A DNA stretch of 64,000 nucleotides from Pseudomonas mediterranea CFBP 5447 (GTDB lineage: Bacteria > Pseudomonadota > Gammaproteobacteria > Pseudomonadales > Pseudomonadaceae), in contig NZ_KN322987.1 of the NCBI RefSeq assembly GCF_000774145.1, forward strand, positions 188,756 to 252,755, given 5' to 3'. Every line of letters begins with the position of its first letter. Positions within the stretch are counted from its first letter, which is position 1. This document shows positions 1 to 7,497 of the stretch, piece by piece. The position numbers and the translations under genes are program-made. The notes under the pieces were generated by a model. It saw only the letters and a list, made by a program, of their open reading frames with translations. It was not told where the DNA came from and did no database searches.

Positions 1-328
1 CGAGGTAGTCCTGCCAGGTCGGGTCGAGCTCGCCATCGCCGGTATTGGCCAGCCAGAGGCTGCCGGGGAGGTTGGCATGGGGTTCGTTGTCGATGAAGCG
101 TCCCTGGACCCAGGGTCGACGGTAGACGTCGATCAGCACCGGGGCGGGTGTCTGTTCGAGCAATTGCTGCAACGCCGGGGTATCGACTGTCCGGGCGCCT
201 TCCACTGTGTCGGGCGTGGGGCTGCGATACCGGTCGATGCGATAACCTTGGGGGGAAAACAGTGCCGTGTCGGCCAGCGCGACATTCATCGACAGGCCCA
301 GCAGGACGACCGCCAGTAAACGGAGCAT
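1..328 (-). CDS. PQQ-catabolism-associated CXXCW-type (rhodanese-like) protein, partial
   Basis: The gene runs off the left edge; about 109 N-terminal codons are visible. It opens with a signal peptide (MLRLLAVVLLGLSMNVALA), so the product is periplasmic. The visible part (PQGYRIDRYRSPTP, then PVLIDVYRRPWVQGRF) resembles the rhodanese-like 'PQQ-dependent catabolism-associated CXXCW motif' family, which sits beside quinoprotein alcohol dehydrogenase clusters; the CXXCW motif itself lies outside the window. It points the same way as the ABC operon to its right, separated by a REP doublet. Family assignment rests on context plus N-terminal resemblance; the function of the family is not established. 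Confidence 0.65.
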   Translation of the reverse strand, partial: MLRLLAVVLLGLSMNVALADTALFSPQGYRIDRYRSPTPDTVEGARTVDTPALQQLLEQTPAPVLIDVYRRPWVQGRFIDNEPHANLPGSLWLANTGDGELDPTWQDYL

Positions 329-445
329 GGGATTGATCCTTGTTGTTATGCGTCCATTACATGACAGGGTCGCGATCTTGGGAATGCGACCATGGACAGG
401 GAAACCAGTACTAAAGTCGTAATTTCAGTCGTGCACGCCGCCGAT

Positions 446-536
446 CCTGTGGGAGCGAGCCTGCTCGCGATAGCGGTGGATCAGTCGGTGAGCATGTGAC
501 TGAAGCACCGCCATCGCGAGCAGGCTCGCTCCCACA
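446..536. repeat. REP doublet (REPIN-like inverted pair)
   Basis: Two oppositely oriented copies of the core GTGGGAGCGAGCCTGCTCGC flank a variable centre of about 40 bases. This is the most frequent intergenic repeat of the window; each half is itself an imperfect hairpin. It separates the partial gene on the left from the ABC permease gene. Confidence 0.9.
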
Positions 537-571
537 GTGGGTTCACTTTCGAGAGGTATATTGAGGTTGGC

Positions 572-1363
572 TCAGCCCGCCTTGCGCAGCGCCGCATGCT
601 GCGGGTTGAAGGTCCATACTGCCGCCAGGGCGAACACCAGGGTCAACCCAACGCACACCGTCATCGCCAGCAGGTTGAACTGTCCATACAAGGCATACCG
701 CACCAGTTCCACGCCGTGGGTGAACGGGTTCACCGCGCACAGCCAGTACAGCCACGGGCTGGCTTCGAGCATCTTCCACAGCGGATACAGCGCAGAAGAC
801 AGGAAGAACATCGGGAAGATCACGAAATTCATCACCCCGGCGAAGTTCTCCAGTTGCAGGATCGCGTTGGAAAGCAGCAAGCCCAGGGCGCTGAGCATCA
901 GCGCCACCAGCAACAGCGCCGGCAGCGCCAACAACAACCCTATGGCCGGCGGCTGTACGCCATACAGCCAGGCAATGGCGAGGAAGGCGTAGACCTGCAG
1001 CAACGAGATCAACGACGTCGCCAGCAGTTTGCTCGCGAGCAGGAAGGCCCGGGGCAGAGGGCTGGTCAGCAGCACCCGCATGCTGCCCATTTCCCGGTCG
1101 TAGACCATCGAGAGCGAACCCTGCATGCCGTTGAACAGCAGGATCATGCAGGCCAGCCCAGGCACGATGTACACCTCGTAGGGGATGTAGGTGTCATAGG
1201 GCGCAATGATCGCGATGCCCAGTGCCGCGCGAAAACCGGCGGCGAACACCAGCAGCCACAGCAGCGGACGGACCAGGGCGCTCAGCAGCCGTGTGCGCTG
1301 CAAGACGAAGCGCAGCCATTCGCGCATGACGATGCCGCTGAAACATTGCCAATACGCGTTCAT
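572..1363 (-). CDS. pedC: ABC-2 type permease of the PQQ alcohol dehydrogenase system (PedC-like)
   Basis: A 263-residue inner-membrane protein with about six hydrophobic segments (for example residues 35-52, 68-82, 150-170, 180-200, 233-250) and the ABC-2 permease signature region DREMGSMRVLLTSPLPRAF near residue 90. Its start overlaps the end of the ATPase gene by 4 bases, so the two are translationally coupled. The permease, ATPase, beta-propeller and binding protein form the four-gene ABC set found next to quinoprotein alcohol dehydrogenases. The substrate is unknown; export or sensing of a cofactor or alcohol are both possible. The symbol follows the P. putida ped locus. Confidence 0.75.
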   Translation of the reverse strand: MNAYWQCFSGIVMREWLRFVLQRTRLLSALVRPLLWLLVFAAGFRAALGIAIIAPYDTYIPYEVYIVPGLACMILLFNGMQGSLSMVYDREMGSMRVLLTSPLPRAFLLASKLLATSLISLLQVYAFLAIAWLYGVQPPAIGLLLALPALLLVALMLSALGLLLSNAILQLENFAGVMNFVIFPMFFLSSALYPLWKMLEASPWLYWLCAVNPFTHGVELVRYALYGQFNLLAMTVCVGLTLVFALAAVWTFNPQHAALRKAG

Positions 1364-2091
1364 GCCTGGGCTCCCGAAGTGGTCAAGCGGGTGAAGGCCG
1401 AACCCAGGGTGCCGCCGTGTTCCAGGCTCACGGCCTCGGCGCGGCCGCTGGCGACCAGGCGCCCCTGGTGCACGATCAGCAGATCGTCGCAGGGTTGTAC
1501 TTCATCCAGCAGGTGGGTGGTCCAAAGCACGCTGATGCCCTGTTCGTCGCACAGTTGACGGATGTGCCGGCCCAGGGCCTGGCGGCTGGCCGGGTCGAGG
1601 CCGACGCTGGGCTCGTCCAGCAGCAACAGCCGGGGTTCGTGCAACAGGGCCCGGGCGATTTCCACCCGGCGACGATGCCCTCCGTTGAGATCGCGGACCC
1701 GTTCATGGCGACGCTCGGTCAACTGTTGCCGGGCCAGCTCTGCGTCGATCCGGGCCATCCCTTCGCGCCGCGACAAACCGTGCAAGGCGAGGTGATAGCG
1801 CAGGTTCTGTTCGACACTCAGGTCCAGGTCCAGGGTGCTTTGCTGGAACACCACGCCCAGCTGCTGCAGGGCCGGCCGTGGCGAATGCTGCAAGGAGTGG
1901 CCGCCGACACGGATCTCGCCACGCTGCACATCGTAGAGGCGCGTGAGCAGGGCGATCAGCGTCGATTTGCCGGCACCGTTAGGGCCCAGCAGCGCGGCGA
2001 AGCGTCCGGCGGCGACGTTGAAGCTCATCTGCTTGAGGGCTTCGCGCGGCCCGTAGGCAAAGCTCAGGTCGCTGACCTCCAGAGCGTTCAT
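1360..2091 (-). CDS. ABC transporter ATP-binding protein, PQQ alcohol dehydrogenase system
   Basis: A 243-residue nucleotide-binding subunit. Walker A is GPNGAGKST (about residues 36-44), the Q-loop is VFQQST, the signature loop reads LNGGHRRRVEIARAL instead of canonical LSGGQ, Walker B is LLLLDEPSVGLDP, and the switch histidine is in WTTHLLDE. The altered signature (LNGGH) is unusual but is followed by the normal R..IARAL helix, so the domain should still bind ATP. It overlaps both neighbours by 4 bases (ATGA junctions) and pairs with the ABC-2 permease downstream. Confidence 0.85.
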   Translation of the reverse strand: MNALEVSDLSFAYGPREALKQMSFNVAAGRFAALLGPNGAGKSTLIALLTRLYDVQRGEIRVGGHSLQHSPRPALQQLGVVFQQSTLDLDLSVEQNLRYHLALHGLSRREGMARIDAELARQQLTERRHERVRDLNGGHRRRVEIARALLHEPRLLLLDEPSVGLDPASRQALGRHIRQLCDEQGISVLWTTHLLDEVQPCDDLLIVHQGRLVASGRAEAVSLEHGGTLGSAFTRLTTSGAQA

Positions 2092-3077
2092 GGCGTCACC
2101 ACCACGCCCCAGGGGTAGCGCCCGACCTTCACCGACTTGAGCACCTTGCGGCTCTGCACGTCGATCACCGAGACATCGCCGCTGACGCCGTTGGTGGCCA
2201 GCAACTGGCGCTGGTCCGGGGTAAATGCCAACTGCCAGACCCGGCGCCCTACCAGCAGGTAATCCAGGACCTCGAAGGTCTTGGCGTCGATCACTGCCAC
2301 ATGGTTGGCCGGGCCCAGGGCGACAAAGGCCAACTGGCCGTCGGCACTGAGCTTGATGCCCACCGGCTGGACCTTGTCCGGATGAACGCCCTTGATCTGG
2401 AAGGTCAGGGTCTTGAGCACCTTGCGCGTGGCGACATCGAGAATCGTCACGGTGCCGCCGATCTCCGCCGAGGCCCAGAGCTGGCTGCCGTCGCGATTGA
2501 ACTCGACGAAGCGCGGTCGCTGATCCACCAGCGTGCTGTCGGCCAGGGTCTGCGTGCTGGTGTCGATCCAGTGCAGCATGTTGGTGGTTTCACTGGTATT
2601 GACCGTCCACTTGCCGTCGGGGCTGACGGCCATGCCTTCGGGCTCGACACCGACGCCGATCTGGCCCAGCACTTCGGAGGTCTGGGTGTCGATGACGGTC
2701 ACCAGGGCGTCGTCTTCGTTGGAGACGTAGAGCCAGCGGTCGTTGGGGTGCAGGGCAAACTGCTCCGGGTCCTTGCCGGAGGGCAGTTCCTTGATGATCT
2801 TGCGGGTGGCGACGTCCATCACCTGGACCCGGTCCGAATCGCTGGCGCAGATGTACAGCAGGCGATTGTCGTGGGACAGCAGCAGACCCCGCGGACGCTG
2901 GCCCACCGGCAGGGTTTCCACCACTTCCAGGCTCTGCATGTCGATCAGGCTCAGGCTGTTGTCTTTCTCGTTCGAAACCCAGGCGGTGCTGGCGGCGGCA
3001 GGGCCGGTGGCGAGCAGCACCGCGCCGAGGGCGAGCACCTGGCGCAGCAGGATCGGTTGGAACAGCGGGCGGCGCAT
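2088..3077 (-). CDS. YVTN-type beta-propeller protein, PQQ-associated
   Basis: A 329-residue exported protein with signal peptide (residues 1-29, ending ATGPAAAS). Repeats of about 42 residues carry the pattern V.V.D..T..V...I.VG..P.G...S.D (e.g. VMDVATRKIIKELPSGKDP, VIDTQTSEVLGQIGVGVEP, VIDAKTFEVLDYLLVG), giving a seven-bladed YVTN propeller. It lacks the W-motifs and active-site residues of the PQQ dehydrogenases, so it is probably a scaffold or binding protein rather than an enzyme. It overlaps the ATPase gene by 4 bases and lies 27 bases after the binding-protein gene, in one operon. Confidence 0.8.
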   Translation of the reverse strand: MRRPLFQPILLRQVLALGAVLLATGPAAASTAWVSNEKDNSLSLIDMQSLEVVETLPVGQRPRGLLLSHDNRLLYICASDSDRVQVMDVATRKIIKELPSGKDPEQFALHPNDRWLYVSNEDDALVTVIDTQTSEVLGQIGVGVEPEGMAVSPDGKWTVNTSETTNMLHWIDTSTQTLADSTLVDQRPRFVEFNRDGSQLWASAEIGGTVTILDVATRKVLKTLTFQIKGVHPDKVQPVGIKLSADGQLAFVALGPANHVAVIDAKTFEVLDYLLVGRRVWQLAFTPDQRQLLATNGVSGDVSVIDVQSRKVLKSVKVGRYPWGVVVTP

Positions 3078-3104
3078 GGCGGTTTTCCTTATTGTTGTTG
3101 TCGA

Positions 3105-4271
3105 TCAGGGGTAGCGGCAGCTCACTTCGGGCCGGTCGTAGCCCAGGCTGTCCATTTCGTTGCTGGGGTGCAGGAAACCGTCCTGGGGCGAAGTGCTGAC
3201 CAGGGCCCGTGGCTGGACCAGGGGAATCGGTTGGCGCAGTTGTCCATTCCAGGGGCGATAACTGAGCTTGCGACCCTTGAAGCCGTCCAGCGGCAACTGA
3301 TCGCTCAAGGCCAGTTGGTGGATGGCGAACGGGTCGGCCTGGCGCAGTTTGCTCACTGCGCTGGCGACGCTGCGCACGGCGATCCAGGCGGCGAAATCAC
3401 GGTCGTTCATCCAGCGTCCGGCCAGGGCTTCGAAGCGCTTTTGCAACTGCGCCGCGCCGTAGGTTTCCACGGTCTTGTGCCAGCCGGTGGGGGTCAGCCC
3501 CTGGGTGCCGGCCACCGGACGCGGGTACCAGGTCTGGTAGGGCAGGTACTCGCCGAAGTCGCCACGCTCATCGGCCACCAGCACCACGTCGTATTCGGCG
3601 GTCTGGGTGAACAGCGGCATGTCGGCCTGGGCACTGCGGCGCTGGTCGTTGTCGAACTGCCAGGTCTTCTCGGCCACGGTCTTCAGGCCGAAGCGTTTCA
3701 TGGCCCGGCGCAGGGCGTCGGCATAGGCCTGGTCCTCGGGCGTCTGCCCGACGATCAGCAGCGCTTTCTGCCATTTGCGCACGACGCTGAATTGCACCAG
3801 GGCATCGGCGAGCATGGCCCGGTCGGGCAGGCTGTGCAGGACGTTGCCCAGGCAGTCGGTGGTGCGCAGGCTGTCGTCGGGGCTGCCGGCATTGAACAGC
3901 AGGCTGTCGGGCAGGGCGGCGCTGAGCTGGCGCAGGCTGGCGGCGGGGGCATTGACCACGAACAGCCGCAGGCCCTGTTCATGCTGGGCACGGGCGGCCT
4001 GGAGCAAGGCTTCGGGGCTGTCGACGCTGGCGCTTTCCAGGCGGTAATCCTGCTTGAGAAAACGTCCGGTGCTGTTGCTGTCGATGATCGCCAGTTCGGC
4101 GCCGCGCAAGCCCGCGTCGGCAGGCTCGACAATGACGTTGGACAGCAGCGGCCCCGGATCGGGACGGTATCCCAGGTAACCGATGCGCACCTGCAACGGC
4201 ATCGCCTCCTCGGCCTGGGCGGTGATGGCTGTCATCAGAGCGATCAAGGTGAAACTGACGAGCCGGCGCAT
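3105..4271 (-). CDS. Periplasmic ABC substrate-binding protein, PQQ alcohol dehydrogenase system
   Basis: A 388-residue protein with a signal peptide (MRRLVSFTLIALMTAITAQA) followed by a type I periplasmic binding fold of the branched-chain amino-acid/urea receptor kind (LQVRIGYLGYRPDPG, later GQTPEDQAYADALRRAMKRFG and DVVLVADERGDFGEYLPYQ). It is first in the four-gene ABC operon. The ligand is unknown. The ATG at 4271 is favoured because it is followed directly by the signal peptide; longer upstream frames in this region are not convincing. Confidence 0.8.
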   Translation of the reverse strand: MRRLVSFTLIALMTAITAQAEEAMPLQVRIGYLGYRPDPGPLLSNVIVEPADAGLRGAELAIIDSNSTGRFLKQDYRLESASVDSPEALLQAARAQHEQGLRLFVVNAPAASLRQLSAALPDSLLFNAGSPDDSLRTTDCLGNVLHSLPDRAMLADALVQFSVVRKWQKALLIVGQTPEDQAYADALRRAMKRFGLKTVAEKTWQFDNDQRRSAQADMPLFTQTAEYDVVLVADERGDFGEYLPYQTWYPRPVAGTQGLTPTGWHKTVETYGAAQLQKRFEALAGRWMNDRDFAAWIAVRSVASAVSKLRQADPFAIHQLALSDQLPLDGFKGRKLSYRPWNGQLRQPIPLVQPRALVSTSPQDGFLHPSNEMDSLGYDRPEVSCRYP

Positions 4272-4349
4272 AACACCTCCATTGCGGGTGGCGCCAGCAT
4301 AGGAAGCCCTTGGTCAGGGGGAAATATGCAGAAAGTACCGCCGGGGCAG

Positions 4350-4363
4350 TACCAAGGTAGTAG
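4350..4363. promoter_or_regulatory. TACCAAGG-type box upstream of ABC operon / pedS2
   Basis: TACCAAGGTAGTAG matches the box upstream of pedF (9501) and pedH (12838) at 12 of 14 positions. It lies 79 bases from the ABC operon start. The GCATTCG partner element seen at the other ped promoters is not evident here. Confidence 0.5.
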
Positions 4364-4518
4364 CTCGCCGTCGACGTCGGGGTTTTAGGATGCAGACCAT
4401 CGTCATTCATCAGGGAGCGGACAGACCGTGCAGACTTTCAAGGCCTTGCTGCTGCCGTTGTTGCTGATCCTGAGCTTGATTGGGGTCGATCGATTGTCCG
4501 GCGGTCACCGCGGCCCCC

Positions 4519-4610
4519 CTGTGGGAGCGAGCCTGCTCGCGATAGCGGTGGTCCAGCCGGCAGAAAGGTTGGATGTGCCGCCGTCATCGCGAGCAGGCTC
4601 GCTCCCACAA
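4519..4610. repeat. REP doublet
   Basis: Inverted pair of the GTGGGAGCGAGCCTGCTCGCGA core, just upstream of pedS2. It interrupts a short signal-peptide-like reading frame that starts at 4428. Confidence 0.9.
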
Positions 4611-4645
4611 GGGCTTTGTGTCGATGCCGTGATGGGCTGTTGAGC

Positions 4646-5905
4646 ATGTCGGCCCTGTGGCGGATCAATCTGTGGGTGACGGCCTTCTTCGGCCTGGTCA
4701 CGCTGGCCTGTGGGGGCTTGCTGCTGCATCAGGCCATGACCGACGTAAAGCGCGAGCTGCAATCGGCCGGTTCCGTGGTGCAATACCTGCGCGAAACCGC
4801 CGAGCGCGATCCGACCAGCCTCCAGGAGCGCCTGACCGGCAGCCTGCGCCATGTGCGGGTGCGCTGGTTGGCACCGGGGGAGCACCTGCCGACGGCTGTC
4901 GACAGTGGACTGAAGGCCTGGCTTGGCCATCAACTGCTCGTCGGTGGTCCGACGCCTCAGGTGGTCGGCCTGCGGGATGGTCGTCGGGCCTGGATTGCCG
5001 TCGACCCGCGGGACGAAATCGAGGAAATCCTCGATTCGCTGGTGCAACTGCTGGGCGTCTGCGCCATGGCCCTGCTGGCCAGTCTGTTGGTGATCCGCTG
5101 GGCGGTGCGCCGGGGCATGGGGTTGCTGGATGAACTGCTCGAAGCGTTGTGCCAGGTATCGGCCGGCGATCTGCGGGTGCGTCTGCCTACCGAAGGCATT
5201 CCGGAAGCGCGGCAACTGGCCGGGCACTTCAACCGGATGACCGCCGCCCTGGCCCGGTCCCAGGCCGATAACACCCGACTCACCCAGGCGCTGTTGGCTG
5301 TCCAAGAGCAGGAGCGCACCCACTTGGCCCAGGCCCTGCACGATGACCTGGGCCAATACGTCGCCGGCATCCGCGCCCGGGCCTGCCTGCTGCGGCTGGT
5401 CACCGAACAGCCATCGGTACTGGAGCAGACGGTCAGCCAGCTCGAAGAGCACTGCGAGCACTTGCAGCAAGGCTTTCGGGCGTTGGTGCACGACCTGTAC
5501 CCGGTGGTGTTGCAGCACTTGCCCCTGGACGAAGCCATCGGATTGTTGGCGCGGCAATGCCAGGACACCCACGGCATCGCCTGCGAGTTGCGGATCGATG
5601 CCGCCTTGCCGCCGCTGTCCGGGCCAGACAAGACCCAGCTGTATCGCCTGGTCCAGGAGGCACTGACCAACGTGGCCCGGCATGCCAGCGCCACCCGGGT
5701 ACGGATCCGCCTGCGCCAGCGCGGCGGACGCTTGCGGTTGCTGGTGCGCGACAACGGCTTGGGGGCGAAGCAGCCGCCCCGACCGGGTGTCGGCCTGCAT
5801 TCGATGTCCGAACGGGCGCGCAGCCTGGGCGGCGAACTGCGTGTCATCTGCCGCCCCGGAGCCGGCTGGGCGCTGGCGGTGAATATCCCCCTGGAGGCGC
5901 GATGA
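4646..5905 (+). CDS. pedS2: Membrane sensor histidine kinase, PedS2-like
   Basis: A 419-residue NarL-class kinase. Order: N-terminal membrane helix (LWVTAFFGLVTLACGGLLL), periplasmic loop, second helix (LLGVCAMALLASLLVIRWAV, about residues 140-160), HAMP, HisKA_3 with the phospho-accepting His in LAQALHDDLGQYVAG, and a HATPase_c with DNGLGA and GVGLHSMSERARSLGG. The ATG at 4646 starts the membrane helix; the in-frame ATG at 4616 lies in REP-derived sequence. ATGA overlap with the response regulator shows a pair. Position before pedR2, the pentapeptide gene and pedE matches the P. putida PedS2/PedR2 system that mediates the lanthanide switch; that role is inferred from synteny. Confidence 0.8.
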   Translation: MSALWRINLWVTAFFGLVTLACGGLLLHQAMTDVKRELQSAGSVVQYLRETAERDPTSLQERLTGSLRHVRVRWLAPGEHLPTAVDSGLKAWLGHQLLVGGPTPQVVGLRDGRRAWIAVDPRDEIEEILDSLVQLLGVCAMALLASLLVIRWAVRRGMGLLDELLEALCQVSAGDLRVRLPTEGIPEARQLAGHFNRMTAALARSQADNTRLTQALLAVQEQERTHLAQALHDDLGQYVAGIRARACLLRLVTEQPSVLEQTVSQLEEHCEHLQQGFRALVHDLYPVVLQHLPLDEAIGLLARQCQDTHGIACELRIDAALPPLSGPDKTQLYRLVQEALTNVARHASATRVRIRLRQRGGRLRLLVRDNGLGAKQPPRPGVGLHSMSERARSLGGELRVICRPGAGWALAVNIPLEAR

Positions 5906-6540
5906 ACATTTTGTTGGTGGATGACCATGCAGTGGTCCGGCAGGGCTTCGCCAGCCTGCTGCGGGCCTTGATGCCTGATCTGCAAGTCCGCGAAGCGGCC
6001 ACGGGTGAAGAGGCGCTGAGCCAGGTACAGGAACAGGTGCCGCACCTGGTGATCATGGATTTCGGCCTGCCCGGCATCAGTGGCCTGGAAACCACCCGGC
6101 GCCTGCGCCAACGCCTGCCGCAACTGCGTGTGCTGTTCTTCAGCATGCACGACGAACTACCGTTGGTGCGTCAGGCGCTGGACGCTGGCGCCGCGGGTTA
6201 CCTGACCAAGAACTCGGCGCCCCAGGTACTGGTGGAGGCGGTGCGACGGGTACTGGCCGGCCATGCCTATATCGAACAGTCCCTGGCGACCCAACTGGCT
6301 TGTGCCAGCTCCCGGCACGATGCCGACCCACGCCTGCAATGCATGACCCAGCGCGAGCTGGAAATTTTCGTCATGCTCGCCAAGGGCACCCCCGCCCGTA
6401 CCATCGCCGAGCAACTGTGCATCAGTGCCAAGACCGTCTCCAACCACCTGACGCTGCTCAAGAGCAAGCTGCAGGTCAGCTCCCATGCCGAGCTGGTGCA
6501 TCTGGGGATCGATATGGGCGTGGTGCGGGTGGCGGGATGA
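5902..6540 (+). CDS. pedR2: LuxR/NarL-type response regulator, PedR2-like
   Basis: A 212-residue regulator: receiver domain with acidic D7-D8, phosphorylation site D53 (IMDFGLPGISG) and K103 (YLTKNSAP), then a C-terminal LuxR helix-turn-helix (LTQ-type REL motif, CISAKTVSNHLTLLKSKL). It starts at ATG 5902, overlapping the kinase stop as ATGA, so cognate partnership is near certain. It is the best local candidate for binding the bipartite sites upstream of pedF, pedI and pqqA, although the P. putida paradigm also involves other regulators (PedR1/AgmR, ErcR-like) not in this window. Confidence 0.8.
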   Translation: MNILLVDDHAVVRQGFASLLRALMPDLQVREAATGEEALSQVQEQVPHLVIMDFGLPGISGLETTRRLRQRLPQLRVLFFSMHDELPLVRQALDAGAAGYLTKNSAPQVLVEAVRRVLAGHAYIEQSLATQLACASSRHDADPRLQCMTQRELEIFVMLAKGTPARTIAEQLCISAKTVSNHLTLLKSKLQVSSHAELVHLGIDMGVVRVAG

Positions 6541-6552
6541 AGCGCGAGTAGC

Positions 6553-6701
6553 CCTGTGGCGAGGGAGCTTGCTCCCCCTGGGCTGCGTAGCAGCCCCGAA
6601 GCGGCCCCTCACCAGCCGACCCCGCCAACCTGGCCCCATTGAGTTGGCAGGTTTTGGGGCCGCTTCGCGCCCCAGCGGGAGCAAGCTCCCTCGCCACAGG
6701 G
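6553..6701. repeat. Long inverted repeat, second family (TGTGGCGAGGGAGCTTGCTCCC)
   Basis: Begins CCTGTGGCGAGGGAGCTTGC and ends with the reverse complement; inner arms carry GGGCTGCGTAGCAGCCCC-like hairpins. Different core from the REP doublets. Related copies are at 12684, 24954 and, degraded, 27924. It lies between convergent pedR2 and the pentapeptide gene, so it may also act as a terminator. Confidence 0.85.
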
Positions 6702-6710
6702 TGCTGTCGA

Positions 6711-7355
6711 TTACTGTTCCCAGCTGGCCGGGCAACCCGTGCAGCCCTCCATGTTCGCGCCCTGGAAATTCCCGTAGTGCTGACGTGATCCGCTCAGGTT
6801 GGCCTGTTCCAGGTTGCTTTCCCCCAGCTTGGCTTCCTGTAGGTTGGCGTCCCGCAGGTCGGCGCCCTTGAGGTCGGCCTTGCTCAGCCAGGCCATTTCC
6901 AGGTCGGCGGCTTGCAGATTGGCAGCGTGCAGGCGCGCGCCGGACAGTCGGGAAAATTGCAGGTACGCGGCGCTCAGGTCGGCGCCCTGGAACTGTGCGC
7001 CCTGGGCGAACAGCCCCCAGGCCTGGGCAGCCTTGAGGGTGGCGTTGGTCAGGTCGGCCAGGCGCAGGTTGCTTTGTTGCAGGCTGGCGCGGGTCAGGTT
7101 GGCGCCTTGCAGACGGGCTTTCTCAAGATTCGCCAGGTCCAGCCGCGCATGGCGCAGATCGGCACCTCGCAGGTCCGCGCCGCTGAGGTTCATCTTGCGC
7201 AGGTCCTGGTTCGCCAGTTGGGCACCTCGCAGATCGACGCCGGGGCATTGGCTGGATTCGGCAATGACGCAGCCGTTGAGGGTCAGGGGGGCTTCGGTGT
7301 CGTCGGCGTGGGCGCTGAAGACGAGCAGCACCCATGCCAGGGGCAGGTAGTTCAT
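6711..7355 (-). CDS. Exported pentapeptide-repeat protein
   Basis: A 214-residue protein with signal peptide (MNYLPLAWVLLVFSAHA) and some 25-30 tandem A(D/N)L.. pentapeptides (ADLRGADLRHARLDLANLEK, ANLQAADLEMAWLSKADLKG) that fold as a right-handed quadrilateral beta-helix. A C-terminal CTGCPASW motif could form a disulphide. Start chosen at 7355 because the upstream extension lies in a REP sequence. Its P. putida counterpart has the same place next to pedE; function unknown. Confidence 0.8.
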   Translation of the reverse strand: MNYLPLAWVLLVFSAHADDTEAPLTLNGCVIAESSQCPGVDLRGAQLANQDLRKMNLSGADLRGADLRHARLDLANLEKARLQGANLTRASLQQSNLRLADLTNATLKAAQAWGLFAQGAQFQGADLSAAYLQFSRLSGARLHAANLQAADLEMAWLSKADLKGADLRDANLQEAKLGESNLEQANLSGSRQHYGNFQGANMEGCTGCPASWEQ

Positions 7356-7374
7356 GGCAGTAGACTCGGTCGAC

Positions 7375-7466
7375 CCTGTGGGAGCGAGCCTGCTCGCGAT
7401 TCGGTGTGTCAGTCGACATCTATTCAGGCTGACACGCCGCTTCGCGAGCAGGCTCGCTCCCACAGG
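7375..7466. repeat. REP doublet
   Basis: Inverted pair of the GAGCGAGCCTGCTCGCGA core between pedE and the pentapeptide gene on the same strand. Confidence 0.9.
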
Positions 7467-7497
7467 GGAATTGGGTTGAGGTTTTGAGGGGGGCGCG

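Larger units (their letters stand above)
4272..4645. other. Divergent intergenic region between ABC operon and pedS2
   Basis: It holds the TACCAAGG-type site at 4350-4363 and a REP doublet at 4519-4610. A possible GTG-started reading frame (4428-4643) begins like a signal peptide (VQTFKALLLPLLLILSLIG) but runs into the REP sequence and its second half is REP-derived; I treat it as a relic or chance frame, not a gene. Confidence 0.6.

Noticed and set aside
446..536. Repeated palindromes as possible CRISPR units
   Set aside because: The units are inverted pairs scattered singly between genes, not regularly spaced direct repeats with unique spacers.
2301..4388. Long plus-strand reading frame opposite the beta-propeller and binding-protein genes
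   Set aside because: GC-rich shadow: low-complexity Gly/Ala/Gln-rich translation with no motif, while the opposite strand carries clear families with signal peptides.
4428..4643. 71-codon frame with hydrophobic start as a real gene
   Set aside because: Its second half is translated REP sequence; recorded only as a possible relic.
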